NCBI GenBank assembly: GCA_000349905.1
Contig: KB722746.1
Coordinates: forward strand, 494,273 to 558,272
Length of the DNA: 64,000 nucleotides
Direction of reading: 5' to 3'
Source of the DNA: Volvariella volvacea V23
Taxonomy: Eukaryota; Basidiomycota; Agaricomycetes; Agaricales; Pluteaceae
Under the pieces are notes generated by a model. It had not been told where the DNA came from. It saw only the letters and a list, made by a program, of their open reading frames with translations, and made no database searches. The position numbers and the translations under genes were made by a program. Shown here one piece after another: positions 35,221 through 46,079 of this stretch (the stretch's first letter is position 1; each line of letters opens with the position of its first letter).

Positions 35221-37946
35221 TTACTCATCAGCTGGCACAACCTCGTCAGCAACTGGCTCAGCCAACGCCAACTCGGCAGCAGGGCAGATCAATCCGCTCA
35301 AATCCTGGCGCCTGGTGAGCTGAGGACTCGAACGAGAGCCCATAATCCTCGAGTTAATAACACCTAGGGATCGTTTGGCATTAGCTTGCGACCCAAAGCA
35401 TCGCTGAATATCGAGCGCCCATCAGTACGAGGCTCTCACTTGCACTACTGAGGTGAACATGACATACCCTGAAGAGGTCAAACTCCCGACTGAACAACTC
35501 AAACTCGGTGGTATCATCAAACAACCCAAAGAAGTTGCTCTCAGCACCAGCGTTGACCGACAGCCCAGCCTTGATCTCAAAGCACCCGCCAAAGTTGATT
35601 CCGTTGCCACCGTTCCCAGCAGCATCTCCAGCATCAGCATTGTTGTTCTCCTCGGGCTCCTCGACGGCTACTTCGTCTCCAGCATCAGCATCTGCGTCTG
35701 CGTCTGCGTCGGCATCGTCTGCATGCGGAGGGGGCATCGCGACTTCTTGCTGTTGTTCTTCATCGGCGTGAGGATCCGCGGGGGGCATAGCGTGGGGGTC
35801 TGCAGGAGGCATAGCATGAGAATCTGCAGGGGGCATAGCGTGTGGGTCCACAGGAGCAGGAGCAGGCGCAGGATGAGCAACGACCGGAATAATAATCACC
35901 GGCCTTCCCCTCCCTCTCCCGCTATTCGGCCTCCACCCAACAGCAACAGGCGCATTCCCGGGCGCGCCCCTCTTTGCTACCGCGTTGTCGCGTCTGTTCA
36001 TCATCGACCGCGAGCCCAGTTCCACGTTCTGCGGCTCGGTGGAGGCCTCGAGGCTGAGCTGGAGGATGGCGGACGCGTCGAGGTTGAGGAAGACGGTGGA
36101 CTCGACGAGGTTGCCGAGCGCGAGGATGCCGAGGTTGAGGCTTGGGATGAGGTGCCCCTCGACTCGACCCGTCGCAGCCGCGGAGGGTGTTACGGAGAGC
36201 TTAAGTGCTGTTTCACTCCAAGGTTAGCTCTGTGAGCTGGAACTGGGGGAACCACAAAACGTACGGGTATCGTTGACGCTGAAAGACTCCTCATTTGCAC
36301 GACCGTCGTCTCCGTTGCGGGGAGGGAACCTGAGCTGACCGTTGGCGACGCTGTACTTGATCCCGACCTCGAGGTCGACGCTGACGTCCAGAGTGGCGAT
36401 GGCCTGCGCTGCGATTTCGAAGGAGGGGCCGATGGTCAGGAGGCCGGGGAAGTCGAGGCCTGGGATGCCGATCTGGAAGAGCGTGATTTTGCCCGAATCG
36501 AGGGATCCCTGCAAATGGAATCGTCAGATTCACGGCTCTGGGGTGTACAGAATTTCGATTTTGCTTACGGTGGCGGTGGCGGCCAATGTGATGGAGCTAT
36601 CCAAATCGGCGTTGAAATCTACATCCCATCATCAACCTCTATATTCCACACAACACCAAGAGCGCACTTACTGCTGATGATAGCAAAGTCATCAAAGTTG
36701 GGCGGAACGATAGTCCCACTAGCAGCAACACCAATGGTAGCCGCCGCATTTGCCTTTGCAGCGACATCTACACTCACCGACGCCTCAAAAGCCGGAGGGC
36801 ACCCAAAAGACTGGTTGAGGAGGTTGAATTGCTCGTCGACGTTGATCGGTGCGAGCGGGATTTCTTGGGAGAAGCTAAAGTCGTTCAGATCGGCAATGGC
36901 TGTTGATACGGGGGTTTAGCAGGTGAAGGAGATGAGGTGTCTGTGTATGCGCGTGCTCACCGTCGATGGCGTCCCCGACGAAATCAAAGAACTGCCGCTT
37001 GAAAGCGCGGGGGTGGGAACGGCGGCGGTTGGGCTGGGTGGCGATGTCGGATTGACTGCCTGGGACGTTTGCTCCCCGGATGGCGATGTTGACTCGTCCC
37101 CAACTGTCATAGAAAGGCACCAGAACCGTCAGCTCGAACGAATTCCTCTGTATCGAGCTGTAAATTACCGTGTAGGATTGATACCAGCAAAGTTCGTATC
37201 GAGACTCAACGCGCGAACTTGAGGTGTGCTTCCGTCCCGTTTAGCCAGCTGACTTGCGATTTCAGGAGGAAGAGATTGGTCCTCTGAGATCCACGATCTC
37301 GCGACGCGGGCGAATGCATTCGCACCGCACTAATCGACCAACGACCAACCAAACCGATCAACACCGTTCAACTGCTGATTCTGAGCAGGGGGAGATGGAC
37401 TAGACTCACGTTCTCGGGCAACCTGACAATCTTTCCTTCAGGACCGTCTTGTAGGAGGTGCTGGCATTCGCCGTTCTCGCCGGTGGTGCAGACGAGACGG
37501 ATGTCTTGCTGGAGAGCGCTAGAGTCGCATCCGAGGATTTCCCAGCCGGCGGCGGTTGTGATGTCGGAAATCGCTTCTTGTGGGCCCCACTGTGGTGGAG
37601 GTGGTGGAGGTGGATCAAGTTCCGTCACGGTAGTGTAGTGGGTTGGCGATGAATGGGGTGGAGGGTGGATGCGAAATTAGATCAGTGAGAGAGACGAGAG
37701 TTGGTTGGGTGTAGGCTTACGATCTTGACGGTACCGCTGGCCACACCATCTGCAGTTGTAGGTAAATCTGTTATGCGCAATGTATTGCTCAGAACGCTTC
37801 ACCAACCGCACCCCATTGGAACACGTACCATAAGAGCATTCGCCAGAGGTACACGGTACACTCCAATCGTTGGCCGCACGAACGGCAGAAGCGCCCACCA
37901 ACGAAGCGACGACAAAAGCCTTTGCAGATCCAATATAACGAACCAT
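35221..37946 (-). CDS. Secreted DUF7223-like protein, tandem copy 3 (with insertion)
   Basis: Third and longest paralogue, roughly 700 residues. Signal peptide MVRYIGSAKAFVVASLVGAS, then NDWSVPCTSGECSYG. Spliced blocks are DLPTTADGVASGTVKI, WGPQEAISDITTAAGWEI, CGANAFARVARSWISEDQSL and WGRVNIAIRGANV. A basic stretch RRRSHPRAFKRQ follows, then FGCPPAFEASVSVDVAAKAN and NFNADLDSSI. The next block, GSLDSGKITLFQIGIPGLD, is followed by FPGLLTIGPSFEIAA. Between GNAPVAVGWRPN and FGGCFEIKAGLSVNAGAE it carries an inserted low-complexity segment (HAMPPADP repeats, then an Asp-Ala run and acidic residues) absent from copies 1 and 2. It ends RCFGSQANAKRS...LTRRQDLSGLICPAAELALAEP. All splice sites used are GT-AG. 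Function unknown. Confidence 0.82.
35677..35860 (-). repeat. In-frame low-complexity repeats in secreted copy 3
   Basis: A 24-nt-period array encoding HAMPPAD(P/S) about four times (about 35780-35860), and a 6-nt-period array encoding alternating Asp-Ala (about 35677-35720). Both lie inside the insertion unique to this paralogue. Confidence 0.85.
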
Positions 37947-39031
37947 CCTTCTCAACTCCAATTAATTATTATTGATGGCGAAAACAAAGAACGACGAGGA
38001 ATTGGTCTTCAAATGCGTATCTTCAGAGCGACGACGACCAGCCAGGGTCCAAGTTAAGGAATCAATCCAACCGCCAAACGAAAGTGAACGAAAAAGTCGC
38101 GGGTTTGAAAGGAGAAGGGGGATGTCCACACCAGTGGGACAAAAAGAAACGGGGAGACGAGGGAGAAGGAGGAGGGAGGGTGAGGATAACCAGTCAACCG
38201 ATGCGGTGCACGGTCTTCTGACTTATATGATCCCTATGAGCGCTCAGCTGCTCCATCAAGGATGAGCGTGCTGCGTGGTGCGGTAAGGTTCGCAATCAAT
38301 TGGGCATGCCCAAACTGGAGCGTGCTCGACACGCCAAGCCCAAGTTGCTGTTTCCGGTGTCTGCACCGCCGCGATGAAGTTCTGGTAATTGCTTTATACT
38401 TTGACAAGATCTCGAGAGTAAGTCCCCTGAGGAATCGTTGAAGACGTACTGTGCTCAAATGGCTTTGTCTTCATGGAAGGGTTCGCCATAGTCGTGGTGA
38501 GTGCTGTTCAATGGGTCCATGGCTGTGGTGGAGCCTCGCAACAGATATTAGGGATGATTCTCGCCCAGCAACCGGAGTTTACGCCTTCTGAGGCAACAAG
38601 GTGATGGATGTGTAGGCGAGGGGTTGATTGATGGTAAGCATGTGGAATTGTGTCATCGTGGCTCTGGGCCGTCGGTGGAATTGGAAATGATCAACCACAC
38701 CCCATTCCAAGGCTTTCACCACCACCAACATACGAACTACGACCATGGAGATTCTCGCATGTCTCAAGCCCGCGATGTCGCAAAAAAACGACAAGCATCA
38801 GTACTGTGACGGAGGTAGTGAAGAGTCTATAGCATTAGTCGCAACTAGTGGGCTGCTGCAGCGATATAAGGATACAATTATGCAGGCACAAAGCAGGTAT
38901 GTGTTGAAGCCGGTAGGCTGGCCTTAGAGGAAGGAATGACCGAACAGGATACACCCAAGTCGTCCTTCGCTCCCATTTTGAAGACATGACTTTTCGTCCG
39001 TTCCAACCACAAATCCAAGACAAAAAACCAC
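37947..39031. other. Intergenic upstream of secreted copy 3
   Basis: Promoter region of copy 3, with a TATA-like ATATAAG (minus) near 38222-38228. The rest shows no supported gene. Confidence 0.5.
38124..38134. promoter_or_regulatory. Conserved leader box, copy 3
   Basis: GTCCACACCAG on plus, then TGGGAC, 178 bp upstream of the copy 3 ATG. It matches the 11-mer upstream of copies 1 and 2. Confidence 0.4.
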
Positions 39032-39322
39032 TCATGCGACAATCATAAGGTCGCCCCAGGTGCGTACTGCGAATATGCCGGCAGCAAAGACGCCGACGGC
39101 GGTGACGATGCTGATGTTTCCCGGGAGCTTTTCAGGTGCCCAGACCTCTGTTCTGTTCACACAAAAGAATTCGTCAGCCCAGATACACTCAACCAGGCGT
39201 CATGCGCACCTCAAAAACCGGGAGAAAGCACTCTCGTCGGGATCCTGGAGACGTCGGCCGCCAGCACCAGCGTTGTGGGGGATGTAGGCGGGTGCAGCTG
39301 ATTGAGCGTCGCGGCGGGCCAT
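39032..39322 (-). CDS. Small single-pass membrane protein (77 aa)
   Basis: Two-exon gene, 39322-39210 and 39152-39032, encoding 77 residues. It begins MARRDAQSAAPAYIP, then ESAFSRFLRTEVWAPEKLPG, and ends with one hydrophobic helix (NISIVTAVGVFAAGIFAVRT) and a short tail GDLMIVA. The splice joins AG with AACAGAG and restores frame across RTEVW. The layout of a short basic soluble part and a C-terminal helix is that of small tail-anchored or mitochondrial membrane proteins. It resembles a conserved fungal small-protein type, but I cannot name it. It is divergent from the FAS1 gene, sharing a 355-bp promoter region. Confidence 0.7.
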
Positions 39323-39609
39323 TGGGATGCTGTGGAGTGGAGAAAGTCTCGTTTTGGTTGGCCGAAAAATGTTGGACGGGTCACGTGCGTGTGCCCGTCC
39401 TTCGGCTATTGCCGTCCGTCGCGCTTGGAGCGCGCAGCAGGCGCATAATTAGGCGCCCCTGTGGCGGTATTTTGGGAGGTCAGCGCTGCATCGGCCGCCA
39501 AGTGAGCGGATGCATTCCCGCTTGACGTGAGATCGGCATTGCTCGCATCTGACGTCAGTGGTTTGAGGCGGATGGGATGTCTTGAACCTCTTCGCCAGGT
39601 CGCAGGCGG

Positions 39610-39617
39610 TATTTAAG
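39610..39617 (+). promoter_or_regulatory. TATA-like element of the FAS1 gene
   Basis: TATTTAAG about 61 bp upstream of the ATG at 39678, followed by a C/T-rich leader typical of well-expressed fungal genes. Confidence 0.45.
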
Positions 39618-39677
39618 ACCCCATAGCCTCCATTCTCGCTTTCCCCTATACCTTCATCTCACCGACCACACCCCACC

Positions 39678-41279
39678 ATGCTTCATCGCCGCTTGGTAGC
39701 ACCTGTTTTCGCGCTCGCCTCCGTTTTATCTGGAGTGCTCGCCCAAAATGAGACTCAGCAGCAGAATGCAACGTTTCTAGAGAGTTTCATCGGATTCCTC
39801 CAGGATTCGGGGTACTCGAATTTCACGAGCGCTCTGCTCCAGGCCAACGACACCCAGACGGGTAAGACTCTGTTGGCAGAGCTTTCCTCCGGTGGCAATT
39901 GGACTCTCTTTGCCCCTAGTGATGCTGCGTGTAAGTTTTACATTCACTCCTATCTTCTGACCTTGGAGCGCTGAAATACATGCTGCATTCCAGTTTCCAA
40001 CACATCAGTTGTGAACGCCTCCGTTGAGGACCTTGCAGACGTGCTTTCATACCACGTCCTGAGAGGTGACCTCTCGAACACCACCGCAGCCTCTGCGTCT
40101 CAGGCCTCTGTTTTGCAGACGGGTGGCAGTGATCGTGAGTCCTCGCCATCTTGGTTATGTCATGTCTGATTTTGCAATAGCAAACATCACTGGTGCGACC
40201 ATACTTTCGGACATTTACCCTAATATTACGGTCGCGCGCACACAGCTCAACTCGTCTGAGTGGGTGGATCTCGAAGGAAACAAGAGTCAAGTGCTTGCTT
40301 GGACACGCAATTCGTCGGATACTCCGGTTTACATCATCAACCAGGACCTTGAGGGAGGGTTCGTATCTTCTCATCCTCTCATCGATTAGTCTTCTAATAA
40401 TATTGCTATAACAGACATAACGTCACGATCAAAAATACCACACGCTTCGACAACATCATCATCAACCCCATCGACAGCATCCTTATCCCTCCTCGAGGCT
40501 TCATCAGTGTCCTCAACTCTACGAACCTCACCGTCCTCGGCGCCATCCTCTCGCAAGTCCCATCTCCACCCGGCTTCTTCAACGGCTCTGCCGCAAACGT
40601 TTCGAGCGGTGCGAACGCGAGTTTGGCCCAGGCTATCAACGATCTCGGCTCCAACCGTACCACTGAGCCCGGTGGCTACACACTCTTCGCTCCCACCGAC
40701 TTTGCCTTCTCCCAGAGCGCTAGCGTTTTGCAAGGACTCGTCAGCAACCTCTCCGCCATTTCCTCCGTCTTTGGAAACCATCTCATCAACGGAACGACTG
40801 TCTACTCGCCTGAGCTGTTCGGTCCCATTGCCAACGAAACTACTTATGTTTCCGCTGCTGGAGAGCCATTCGTGTTCTTCACCAACGATACGGGCAATTT
40901 TGTCGGTATTGAGGGTAACACGTCTGCTCAAGCTCAGATTGTGCGATCGGATGTGCTGACGAAGAATGGAGTTATCCATATCATTAACTCGGTATTGGTG
41001 GAGACTTCTAATAATTCCGCAGCCGCCAGCTCTGCGTAAGTGCCTCTTTATTGCTTCAGCCATGCATCTCACTCATCGCTGTTCGATATTAGATATGTGT
41101 CCGCCACATCCGAAGCAGCCTCGTCCACCGTCGAGACCTTACCTATTGGATTCGTAACTACTACTACTTCCTCCTCAGGGTCTGTGACCAGCAGCACTAG
41201 TGAGACAGGGAGCGCGACGACGTCTTCCGCTTCGGCTACCGTTCAGGCGCGTGCCAACTCCGCCAAAATCCGCTTGTAG
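39678..41279 (+). CDS. Secreted fasciclin (FAS1) domain protein
   Basis: A 459-residue cell-surface or secreted adhesion-type protein. Exons are 39678-39930, 39994-40134, 40181-40358, 40415-41035 and 41093-41279. Signal peptide MLHRRLVAPVFALASVLSGVLAQ. A first FAS1 domain runs from about residue 30 (NWTLFAPSDAAF, VLSYHVLRGDL, NGT-type sites, then INPIDSILIPP). A second runs from about 215 to 370 (GGYTLFAPTDFAF, then FGNHLINGT, ending NGVIHIINSVLV). Many N-glycosylation sequons are present. The last 80 residues are Ser/Thr-rich. No convincing GPI signal is seen at the end (..RANSAKIRL), although the stop overlaps GTAGGTAC, a possible alternative donor that could change the C-terminus. The family is usually linked to adhesion and fruiting-body or cell-wall functions. 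Confidence 0.88.
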
Positions 41280-41663
41280 GTACGTTACTTGATCTTTATC
41301 AGTATCTGTAGCGATAATTGGTATCTAGGTTCAAGCGAGTCAACTTTGACTAGCGGATGGGATGTAGACTCAGAGAAGATACAATATGCTACTCACGAAC
41401 TGACTATCTAATTAGACTTTGTATCGTTAACGTCTATGTATCCTAATGTGTATTGACCTGCTTCGCGCGTTTATTTTTGTGCAGTCGGATCTTATCAGTA
41501 AGAACGGTCTGGAACCCCTCTTCCCTGCTCCTGCTCCCGGCCAGCCACCACTAAGCACCAATCACTGGCAGGGCGGCACTATCGTGAGCGATACTCGGCT
41601 GTAACCGAGAAAACCACTAGCACACCCCCTCTCGCAAGCGCGACAATTTGCCCACAATCCAAC
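41280..41663. other. Spacer, no gene seen
   Basis: Between the FAS1 gene and the F-box/LRR-like gene, both on plus. Nothing recognised. Confidence 0.5.
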
Positions 41664-43184
41664 ATGAGCTTCACCACTGCCGGCGGTATCTCTCGCCTTA
41701 TCTCGCTTCCCCCAGAGGTCCTGTCCCAGGTCGGAGTGTACCTCGACGTCAAGAACGTCTCCAGCCTGCGGCTCGTCTGCACTTACGTATCCCAAGTGTT
41801 CACGCCCTACCTCACCGACAGCGCCAACTACCACCTGTCCGACAGCCTGCGGCACCAGTCGCACTCTCTCCGACGGCGGCACGGGTCCCCGTTCGTGCCC
41901 ACGCCCGACTCGCTCGTGCGCTACATCAGGGACTCGTACATCACCCTCGATCCGTACGAGATTGACCACCACCACCACGATGCGGGCTATCAGCGCGAGA
42001 TGGAGACGCTGTTGAGGGAGATTGCGCGCTTCAGGGCACTCAAGTTTGTCACGATCGTGTGGAACTCGAGGGTGCATGCGACGATCACGCCGAAGCATAT
42101 GGATTGTCTGGGGGAGTATGAGAAGAACCTCCTATCTGCGGTCGCGGGGGCGACGGGCGGGGAAATGGTCACCCTCCACATCGAGAGCCCGTACACACAG
42201 ATCCCCTCTCGCACGCTATCAACATCGGTGCCATCATCTCCCCTCGGGTCCTTCACACGCCTGAAGCAAGTCCACCTCGTCCATGTCAGCACAGCCGGGG
42301 CCCTCTTCCTCCTCGCGCCGCTCTTCGCCCAGCTCCCCGCGCTCGAGAAGATCTGGGTCCAGCTCAACCACGAGTCGCGCCTCGCGATCCAGGAGCTCTT
42401 CCCCCCCGACGCGTCCACCGCGTCCACCGTCCCCTCCTCCCTCAAAAGCCTCGTCCTCCACGGGGACATCATCTGGTCCCTCAACTCCTCTCTCCAGGAC
42501 CTCCCCGCGTTCCCGAACCTCCGCTCGCTCCACCTCACCGGCCTCTCCGCCGGCACGTCCGAGGCCCAGCTCGACGGCTTCTGGAGATTGCTCAAGGACC
42601 GCCGCGTCCGCCTCGACACGCTCTACACCGACTGCGAGGTCACCGCCCCGCTCGTCGACTTTCTCGCGTCGTTCAGCGGCCTGCGGGTGTTGAGGGTGCA
42701 GGACAGCCACGTCGGCTCGGACGCGCACGCGATTGCGGAGCGATTTATTTCCCGGGCGCTCCCGCTTCATGCGCCCACGCTTCGGACGCTGATGGTCCCC
42801 GTGGCGTGCATCCACCTCGACTCGGACTCGGACTCGGACTCGGACCGGGACAGCTCCACCAACCTCAACGGCTACGGCACACCCTGGCCCTCCCCCGCGC
42901 GCTTCTCGAGCCTCAAAACGCTCTCCGCCTCCTCCCCCCGCGGCGCCATATTCTCCCTCGAGACGTGCCAGCGGCTGCTGAACTGGCTGGAAAGGTTCCC
43001 GATGCTGGACATGGTGCGCGTGAACTGGCTGCACGAGGTGGCGTGGACGACGGACACGCGGGCGATTGCGAGGCAGCTGGTCGGAAGGACGGGGAGGCCG
43101 GGGAACTGGACGATCTATGGGCTGTCAAAGACGATTTCGTGGGGGATTCGGTCGCAGAAGGAGGGGGGGTGGTATTATGTTTAG
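41664..43184 (+). CDS. F-box/LRR-like protein, GC-rich single exon
   Basis: A 506-residue single-exon protein. The N-terminal ISLPPEVLSQVGVYLDVKNVSSLRLVCTYV looks like an F-box. Leucine-rich segments follow (LGSFTRLKQVHLVHVSTAG, LPALEKIWVQL, SSLKSLVLHGDI, FPNLRSLHLTGL, FSGLRVLRVQD, HAPTLRTLMVPV). A short (Asp-Ser) run around 42822-42850 is encoded by a hexanucleotide repeat. It is unrelated in detail to the 20-25 kb F-box array. Third positions are strongly G/C, so long antisense frames (e.g. 42234-43034) are open by base composition only. Probable SCF substrate adaptor; target unknown. Confidence 0.8.
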   Translation: MSFTTAGGISRLISLPPEVLSQVGVYLDVKNVSSLRLVCTYVSQVFTPYLTDSANYHLSDSLRHQSHSLRRRHGSPFVPTPDSLVRYIRDSYITLDPYEIDHHHHDAGYQREMETLLREIARFRALKFVTIVWNSRVHATITPKHMDCLGEYEKNLLSAVAGATGGEMVTLHIESPYTQIPSRTLSTSVPSSPLGSFTRLKQVHLVHVSTAGALFLLAPLFAQLPALEKIWVQLNHESRLAIQELFPPDASTASTVPSSLKSLVLHGDIIWSLNSSLQDLPAFPNLRSLHLTGLSAGTSEAQLDGFWRLLKDRRVRLDTLYTDCEVTAPLVDFLASFSGLRVLRVQDSHVGSDAHAIAERFISRALPLHAPTLRTLMVPVACIHLDSDSDSDSDRDSSTNLNGYGTPWPSPARFSSLKTLSASSPRGAIFSLETCQRLLNWLERFPMLDMVRVNWLHEVAWTTDTRAIARQLVGRTGRPGNWTIYGLSKTISWGIRSQKEGGWYYV

Positions 43185-43645
43185 GGGCGTTTTTGCATAT
43201 GTGTATTACTGTGGGATAGAAAATGTGCAGTGTGTAGTTGGTTGGAATGGATTTTGTCGTGGTATTGATGGTGAAGCAGCAGGATGGTAGTTAAGGAGGG
43301 CTAAGTAAGCGTTGGAGCCGATATTGGTATCGCATTTACCGATTGATACTGCCCAGCGTTCTTATCTCGATAGCACTACTTATTAGCGATGTAAGAGATA
43401 GGTGATACAGCAACTCGCGGGTTTAAATCAAAATCTATTGAATGAATGTCTCGTATCGTCTATCATAAAAAGCATAAAAAAGCCCAAACCCATGCAAAAT
43501 CTATATCGAATCCATCTTTGACCTCTCCACCTCCTAAGCTTGAACGTAAATCCCTTTCTTGGCTGCCTTGGCGATACCAAAAGGGCTTCAATAAATATTG
43601 GTACACTGCGCACATCCCAATCAACGAAAAAGTGGTTTTTGAAGG
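43185..43645. other. Convergent spacer, no gene seen
   Basis: 3' regions of the F-box/LRR-like gene and the transporter gene. No coding signal. Confidence 0.5.
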
Positions 43646-46079
43646 TTAGAACAAGAGTTGTAATGCGTAAGCAGTCAAAGCCGTCATTGAAAAGAGCATG
43701 ATCGTGTATTGAGGAATGAGGAACGACGACAGGTGTTCTGCGTTGCCGGTTCCGCTATACACTTGCGTAAGGAACACCTGAAATAGAGTTAGCAATTAGC
43801 TCGTGCTTAAGGAGGAAGGGCATAGATAGAGGATTGGTATAGTCGAGAGGAGAGAAAAGATGGGAGGAAGACGAGATGGACAACTCACCTGAGTAGTCGC
43901 CGTTGGCAGACAGGAAAAGAACCTACATTCAATCAGCACTCACACCACCAAGCAATGAAGAGCAACCCTAGACTCACATGCAAACGAACCTCAAAACCCT
44001 ATCCTCCTCATCCACAATGCCCCACCACTTCACCAGCACCAACTCGCAAAACACGACTCCCAGCACGGGCATAATCAGCATCTTTCCAATCGCCAGCCAC
44101 ATAATCGCTCCAACCGGCAAAGACCGAACGTCCTGTGTCGGCTCTTCTGCAGTCTCTCGTGGCACCGATACCACCGTCGACGTGATCGTCTGCGTCTGCG
44201 TCAAGGGCAAATTCGACGCCCGACCACTGGCACGCCTAGGCAGCGCACTTAACCTCCTAAGCCCTCCCTTGATCCTCCTTCCGATCCCACTCCGGATCCC
44301 CAGTCCAAGCCCCACCCTCGGTACCCTCAACCTGGCCAACGCAGAGCCCAGACATATCAAACCGGTAGGGACAGAAAGCCCAGCGATGAACTTTGCAGTG
44401 TCCATTATGAACGCCAGCGGTGGTTGGCCATCTGGTGCGTTGGGTATGTGGAAGCGCGACGTTGGGGGTAGGGGGACAAAGAGCCCTTTGACAGGGGGTA
44501 TGAGCGCGATTGGGAAGGAGAGGATGATGGAGATTGAGGCTGGGGTGAAGAGGGATCTGAAGAACGACTGTATGTGGTGCCACACTTTCGCTAGGACGCT
44601 TCGTACGGGGGCTGTTTGTCTTGCATTGATGGCCTCTGGGGCGGTAGTCTGTGTTGATGCTGGAAAGGGTGGCTGGTCGACCTTTTCAGCAGATTTAGGT
44701 GCTAGGAGAGGTGCAGAGTTAAGCAAGGTAGGAGCTTCTTGCAGAGGTTGTCTGGTCGTCATAGTCTTGGGATCGTCACCTGCGTTAAATGCAGGGGAAG
44801 TGGGAGGAAGGGTGTTTTCATCGCTAGTGAGTCCACCAGCAGACTGTGGACGTGTTGAATGTAAGCCCGTATTAGGGACAACGGTGGGGGAAATGGAAGG
44901 CGTAGAAGGGTATGTGGAAGTAGGCAGCACCGACGTCTGTACGATATTTTCCTCATAGTCCCCTTTGCTGTCTTCTCCAGGGTCTTCCTTGCCTTCATCA
45001 AGGTCAGTCTTCTCAATGTCATCTGCTTGACCAGGTATCGACATCTTCTGTGCTCCTACCCGCATAGCTTCGTCATCATCAATCATGCCCCTCGAATGTT
45101 GGCAGAAAAGGTTGAGAAAAGAGTTCCGAAGAGCCCTCCTCCGGGCCTTGAGCATCTCCTGCACCTCTTCTGGTTCAATATCTGGGCCAACGAAATCCTT
45201 TGCTATTAGGTGATGAGCACCTAGCGGGAATAACGTGACCTAGATAAGATATATTACCATGGGCAAAAATGGTATATAAGTTTAATAGACACGAAGCATT
45301 GGTTAAGGGAATGAGCCATACCGTAAATACCAAGACGAATACGGCTATATACGCTACAGCCAAGGCTTGATCAGAAGCACCATTGAACGGCGCCGAACCA
45401 CATATGCTCATGACAACCGCCATAGCTAAAAATTAACGTATGACCACAAATCAGCAGAAGTAAGCATCTCATAAAAGTGATTAAATTCCCAGGAGATCCC
45501 AACGCCAATATCATCCCATAAGAGCAGTAAAGGAAGAAGGGAAGAGGCGAGCAGCGTGACTTACGAATATCACCCACATTACTCCATCCACCCGCTATTA
45601 AGATTCCGTATCTAAACCGATGCGGTACCCAGAATAGCTTGGCCACAATCCAAGCTAATATTATTCCAAAACCTTCATACGCAAGGGCCACCAAAAGGAG
45701 TGGACCTAGTGAAACCCGATCGTAAGCGTGGTGGGCGACGATAAGCAAGAAAAAAGTAAGTACAAGGAGGATACGATGATTAAACGCCTGATGCACCCAC
45801 CTAGTGCACTGATATTATCACTTGTAAATGCGGGTACAATTGTTGAGAACATGAGAGAAGGCATGCCAATGTTCAGTAGGATTTGGCTTGCTCCCCGCGC
45901 CGCGACTGGCGGGAAGAGGTCAGCTTTCGTTATTATAAACCCACTTCCAACACATATCGTTCTGTCAAAGGTGGAAGGAATCAGCCAACAGAAATCCAGC
46001 TAAGCAACGAAAAAGCTCACAAACGCAGCAATGGTCGTAATGATATCCAAATCAACGCTCCAACATCCAATGCCACCAT
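43646..46079 (-). CDS. Ecm3-like membrane transporter (auxin efflux carrier family)
   Basis: A 630-residue membrane transporter of the AEC/PIN-like family, like yeast Ecm3 and fission yeast auxin-efflux-family proteins; probably in ER or vacuolar membrane, substrate unknown. Exons on minus: 46079-46021, 45961-45801, 45705-45565, 45425-45322, 45239-43978, 43922-43889, 43777-43646. Five N-terminal helices include ICVGSGFIITKADLFPP, LNIGMPSLMFSTIVPAF, VALAYEGFGIILAWIV, the signature RYGILIAGGWSNVGDIP and AVAYIAVFVLVFTVTLFPLG. A long hydrophilic Pro/Ser/Thr loop (about residues 190-380) precedes the C-terminal helices (ISIILSFPIALIPPVKG, FIAGLSVPTGLICLGSALARL, MWLAIGKMLIMPVLGVVFCE). It ends FFSCLPTATTQVFLTQVYSG...LQLLF. 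Every intron is GT-AG and the total is in frame. Confidence 0.9.

Noticed and set aside
42234..43034. 266-codon antisense ORF opposite the F-box/LRR-like gene
   Set aside because: It is open only because the sense gene is GC-rich with G/C third positions. The protein is compositionally odd (Glu/Gly/Arg-rich), has no family signal, and the sense strand has a clear F-box/LRR product.
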